Origin: Leptospiraceae bacterium
GTDB lineage: Bacteria; Spirochaetota; Leptospiria; Turneriellales; Turneriellaceae
Direction of reading: 5' to 3'
Assembly (NCBI GenBank): GCA_016788945.1
Contig: JAEUSA010000135.1
Coordinates: forward strand, 1 to 7,236
Length of the DNA: 7,236 nt
Shown: positions 4,636 to 7,236 of the stretch, piece by piece
How the letters are laid out: every line of letters begins with the position of its first letter
How positions within the stretch are numbered: position 1 is the stretch's first letter
The notes under the pieces: generated by a model
The model's database searches: none
Told to the model about the DNA's origin: nothing
What the model saw: only the letters and a program-made list of their open reading frames with translations
Translations under genes and position numbers: made by a program

Positions 4636-7236
4636 CAGAGAGAAGCGAGGTCGACCAAAAGAATCTTGATACTCCCATGATGCGGCAGTATCTTGAGATC
4701 AAAAAACAATACCCCGACGACATTCTTTTTTTTCGCATGGGCGACTTCTACGAGATGTTTCTCGAAGACGCAGTCTATGCCTCGCGCGTGCTCGACATTG
4801 CGCTCACGCGCCGGCAAGACAAGGTACCAATGTGCGGTGTACCGCACCATTCGATGAGCCAGTATGTGCACCCGATCTTGGAACAAGGTCGGCGCATCGC
4901 GATCTGCGACCAGCTCGAAGACCCCGCCGAAGCGCAGGGGCGCATCGTGAAGCGCGGCGTGACGCGCATTCTCACACCCGGCTCGCTGTTTGAAGAATCG
5001 CTCATCGATGGCAAAGAGTCGCGCCGGCTGTGCGGGCTGAGTCGCGTAGCTCGCCGCAAAGACGCCGTCCCCTTCGAAATCGCTCAGGGCAGGCATGGCG
5101 GCGGCGAGCCCTCGCAACATCCTGTTACCGGGGACTTTATCCAACTCGCGATCATCGAGGTCGCCACCGGGCAGATATGGTTTGAACGTAAAGCCGCCGA
5201 AACACTCGGCGAAGCCGCGACCGCGTTCAGCGTGCGCGAATGGGTAATTTCAGATGCCGATGCAATCGACCTCGGTTTTGAAGGTAACGTTCAGACCCGC
5301 CGTTATCCCATCGGTGATGCCGCATTCCAAGAGCGGGTGCTCAAGGACGCTCTGCAGAGTCGCAACTTGGGCGTCTGGGAACTTGACGCCGACGAGAGGC
5401 GCGCGCTGACACTCGCACTTGCCTACCTTAGGGAGATTTCTCCGCTCCTGAAGCTCAACTGGTCTTCGCCGCAGCGCGAATACCGCCGCAAGACCTTGAT
5501 TCTCGACGAGGCGACGTTGCGCACGCTCGAAATTCTGCAGAGCGCCGACGGTAGACTCAACCCAAGCCTCATGGGCCTCTTTGCGCACTGCCATAGTTCC
5601 GCCGGGTCGCGCCTCTTAGCCGGCTGGCTCGCGCGCCCGGCAGCCGAACTTGGTGAGATCACGCGCCGGCACGATGCAGTAGAAACGCTCGCCAGGCACG
5701 CCGCCTACAGGCAGCTCATCACTGCAGAACTCGGCCGCGTCGCCGATCTCGAACGCGTGCTCACGGGACTCAATAACAACCCGACGGTGCGGCATCTTGG
5801 TCAGGTGCGCGACACACTCGCGGCGATCGTGCGCCTGCAAAAAATCATCGCCGACAACCGCATGCAGGCGCTCGTCGATAGCGGCTGGCAAGATTTGTCA
5901 GAGTTTCCGCACGAACTTGCGGCGCTACTGGCGGATGTTCTGCTCGAAGAGAATCTGCCGCCGCTTTTGGATAGCCGGCGCTTTGTGAAACCGGGTTATA
6001 TGCCGCTCCTTGATGAATTCATCGGGCTCAGCCAGAATGCGGTCAAGCACCTGACCGATTATGAAGAGAAGCAGAAGGCCGAACACGGCATCACCACGCT
6101 CAGGGTGAAGCACAACAACGTGCTCGGCTATTTCATCGAGATATCGAAGGGACAGGCGGCAAAAGCACCCGATGGCTACCAGCGCCGGCAGACCCTCACC
6201 AATGGCGAGCGCTACACGACCGCCGAACTCAAAGAACTCGAGAATAAAATTCTTTCAGCTGAAGAAGAGGTGCTACGCATTCAGAAAGGCGTGTTTGAAG
6301 GCATGCGCGCACAGATTCTCGCCGCAGCCGATGTTTTGCAGCTTTGGGCCGAACGCCTCGCGCGTCTCGATGTACTCTTAGCCTTTGCGCACACCGCAGT
6401 CACGCAACGCCATGTGCGACCCACCATGCATACCGGCAAGATTCTTGAGGCCGAAGCGTTGCGGCATCCCGTGATCGAAGCCTATTTTCGCAGCGAGATG
6501 TTTATTCCCAATGATGTGTTCCTGAGCAATGGCAGTACGTCCAGCGATGCCTTTGGCCCCCATCTCGCAATTATCACTGGGCCAAACATGGCCGGCAAGA
6601 GCACATACATTCGCCAGATCGGCATCATGCAGATCATGGCACAGGTCGGAGCTTTCGTCGCGGCAAGTTCGGCAACGCTGCCCATAGTCGACCGTATCTT
6701 CACGCGCATCGGTGCGCACGACCGCCTGTCGCACGGTGAAAGTACGTTCTTCGTCGAAATGGCCGAATGCGCGCGCATCTTCCGTAACTATACCGCAGAC
6801 TCGCTGATTCTGTTAGACGAAGTGGGCAGAGGGACATCCACCTATGACGGTATCTCTATTGCACAGGCAATGATTGAGTCTCTAAACGATGAAAGCAAAG
6901 GCCGTCCCAAAACCCTCTTTGCCACGCACTATTCAGAACTGGCACACCTCATCTCGAAAGAGCGCGGCATTCAGGGCCTAACGGTTTCGGTGCTCGAAAA
7001 AGACGGCCACGTGGTTTTCATGCGCAAGATCGTCGAGGGCGTTGCCGAAAAATCTTTTGGCATTCACGTCGCTGAAATGGCGGGCATGCCGAAAACCGTG
7101 ACCGAACGCGCGGCGCTGATTCTCAAAGATCTCGAGAAAAAATCGGGTGTGATCATGCCGACGACGGGCAGCGTCAAGAGCGATGCGCGCGGAACTAAAA
7201 AGCAAGGAGAGAAGAGCCAGGGCGATTTATTTGGGT
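4632..7236 (+). CDS. mutS: DNA mismatch repair protein MutS (3' end beyond window)
   Basis: MutS recognises mismatches and small loops and recruits MutL using ATP. 868 codons are open to the right edge with no stop. Seen in order: TPMMRQYLEIKKQYPD, then GDFYEMF (37-43) with the mismatch-wedge F39-x-E41; the core and lever domains; clamp motif GYFIEIS (from 499) and TNGERYTTAELKELE (around 523-537); Walker A G650-PNMAGKS; a DRLSHGESTFFVEM segment; Walker B D729-E730 followed by VGRGTSTYDG; and THYSEL with H766. The last residues Q863-G-D-L-F867 fit the beta-clamp binding consensus Q-x-[SD]-L-F, so the true C-terminus must be very near. ATG 4632 overlaps the trpF stop (ATGA), with AGGA at 4619-4622 as ribosome site. 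Oddities: an extra stretch of about 25 residues within 138-168, and a T8 run at codons 32-34. All key residues are intact, so it should be functional. Confidence 0.97.
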   Translation, partial: MTERSEVDQKNLDTPMMRQYLEIKKQYPDDILFFRMGDFYEMFLEDAVYASRVLDIALTRRQDKVPMCGVPHHSMSQYVHPILEQGRRIAICDQLEDPAEAQGRIVKRGVTRILTPGSLFEESLIDGKESRRLCGLSRVARRKDAVPFEIAQGRHGGGEPSQHPVTGDFIQLAIIEVATGQIWFERKAAETLGEAATAFSVREWVISDADAIDLGFEGNVQTRRYPIGDAAFQERVLKDALQSRNLGVWELDADERRALTLALAYLREISPLLKLNWSSPQREYRRKTLILDEATLRTLEILQSADGRLNPSLMGLFAHCHSSAGSRLLAGWLARPAAELGEITRRHDAVETLARHAAYRQLITAELGRVADLERVLTGLNNNPTVRHLGQVRDTLAAIVRLQKIIADNRMQALVDSGWQDLSEFPHELAALLADVLLEENLPPLLDSRRFVKPGYMPLLDEFIGLSQNAVKHLTDYEEKQKAEHGITTLRVKHNNVLGYFIEISKGQAAKAPDGYQRRQTLTNGERYTTAELKELENKILSAEEEVLRIQKGVFEGMRAQILAAADVLQLWAERLARLDVLLAFAHTAVTQRHVRPTMHTGKILEAEALRHPVIEAYFRSEMFIPNDVFLSNGSTSSDAFGPHLAIITGPNMAGKSTYIRQIGIMQIMAQVGAFVAASSATLPIVDRIFTRIGAHDRLSHGESTFFVEMAECARIFRNYTADSLILLDEVGRGTSTYDGISIAQAMIESLNDESKGRPKTLFATHYSELAHLISKERGIQGLTVSVLEKDGHVVFMRKIVEGVAEKSFGIHVAEMAGMPKTVTERAALILKDLEKKSGVIMPTTGSVKSDARGTKKQGEKSQGDLFG
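4726..4733 (+). repeat. T8 homopolymer in mutS codons 32-34
   Basis: Eight consecutive T occur in CTT-TTT-TTT (Leu-Phe-Phe), directly before the R-M-G-D-F-Y-E mismatch-recognition motif. One-base slippage here would truncate MutS early. The residues themselves are expected in the family (I-L-F-F/Y-R-M-G-D-F-Y-E), so only the choice of TTT over TTC is notable. Confidence 0.85.
5043..5115. repeat. repeat-like in-frame insert in mutS with inverted-repeat ends
   Basis: GCTCGCCGC (5049-5057) and GCGGCGAGC (5101-5109) are perfect 9-bp reverse complements separated by 43 bases. Three further pairs (5044-5046 with 5113-5115) are possible beyond a small internal loop. The segment encodes most of the extra residues 138-168 of MutS, including AQGRHGGGEPS, located in the loop between the mismatch-recognition domain and the connector domain, where other MutS proteins have only a few residues. 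It reads like a short dispersed element in frame, but this is inferred from composition and position; boundaries are approximate. Confidence 0.4.

Noticed and set aside
4455..5144. 229-codon minus-strand ORF across the trpF/mutS junction
   Set aside because: It lies opposite two clearly recognised genes, matches no family by eye, and is long only because of GC-rich codon structure on the other strand.

Overview
The window looks like a chromosomal segment of a diderm (Gram-negative-type) bacterium. It carries a FadL-like outer-membrane beta-barrel gene and a lipoprotein substrate-binding protein with a clear lipobox. Coding density is high and base composition is moderately GC-rich. A spirochaete of the Leptospirales type would fit, but that is only an impression; nothing in the window fixes the taxon.

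Layout: bases 1-201 hold no convincing complete gene, only a possible 3' fragment of a plus-strand ORF (ending at 139) and a GC-rich inverted repeat. Bases 202-1491 (minus strand) encode a FadL/OmpP1-like outer-membrane protein. A 119-bp divergent intergenic region (1492-1610) separates it from a plus-strand run of four genes that continues to the right edge: an enoyl-CoA hydratase/isomerase family protein (1611-2375), a family-5 oligopeptide-type solute-binding lipoprotein (2372-3943), phosphoribosylanthranilate isomerase TrpF (3943-4635) and the DNA mismatch-repair ATPase MutS (4632 to beyond 7236). The four genes overlap by 4, 1 and 4 bases, so they are very probably one translationally coupled operon, although their functions (acyl-CoA metabolism, solute binding, tryptophan synthesis, mismatch repair) are unrelated. 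The one visible functional link is across the divergent region: a FadL-like porin (fatty-acid/hydrophobic uptake) facing an enoyl-CoA isomerase-like enzyme (fatty-acid degradation).

The unusual content is structural. (1) A 10-bp perfect inverted repeat ends exactly at the ATG of the first operon gene and locks its Shine-Dalgarno sequence into a predicted 39-nt hairpin. (2) A 42-bp almost perfect palindrome lies inside the signal-peptide/lipobox codons of the lipoprotein. (3) TrpF and MutS each carry an in-frame, repeat-like extra segment in a loop position; the TrpF one contains a hairpin and a 10-bp direct repeat. (4) A T8 homopolymer sits at codons 32-34 of mutS. I see no new multi-gene system, RNA gene, CRISPR array or insertion sequence.
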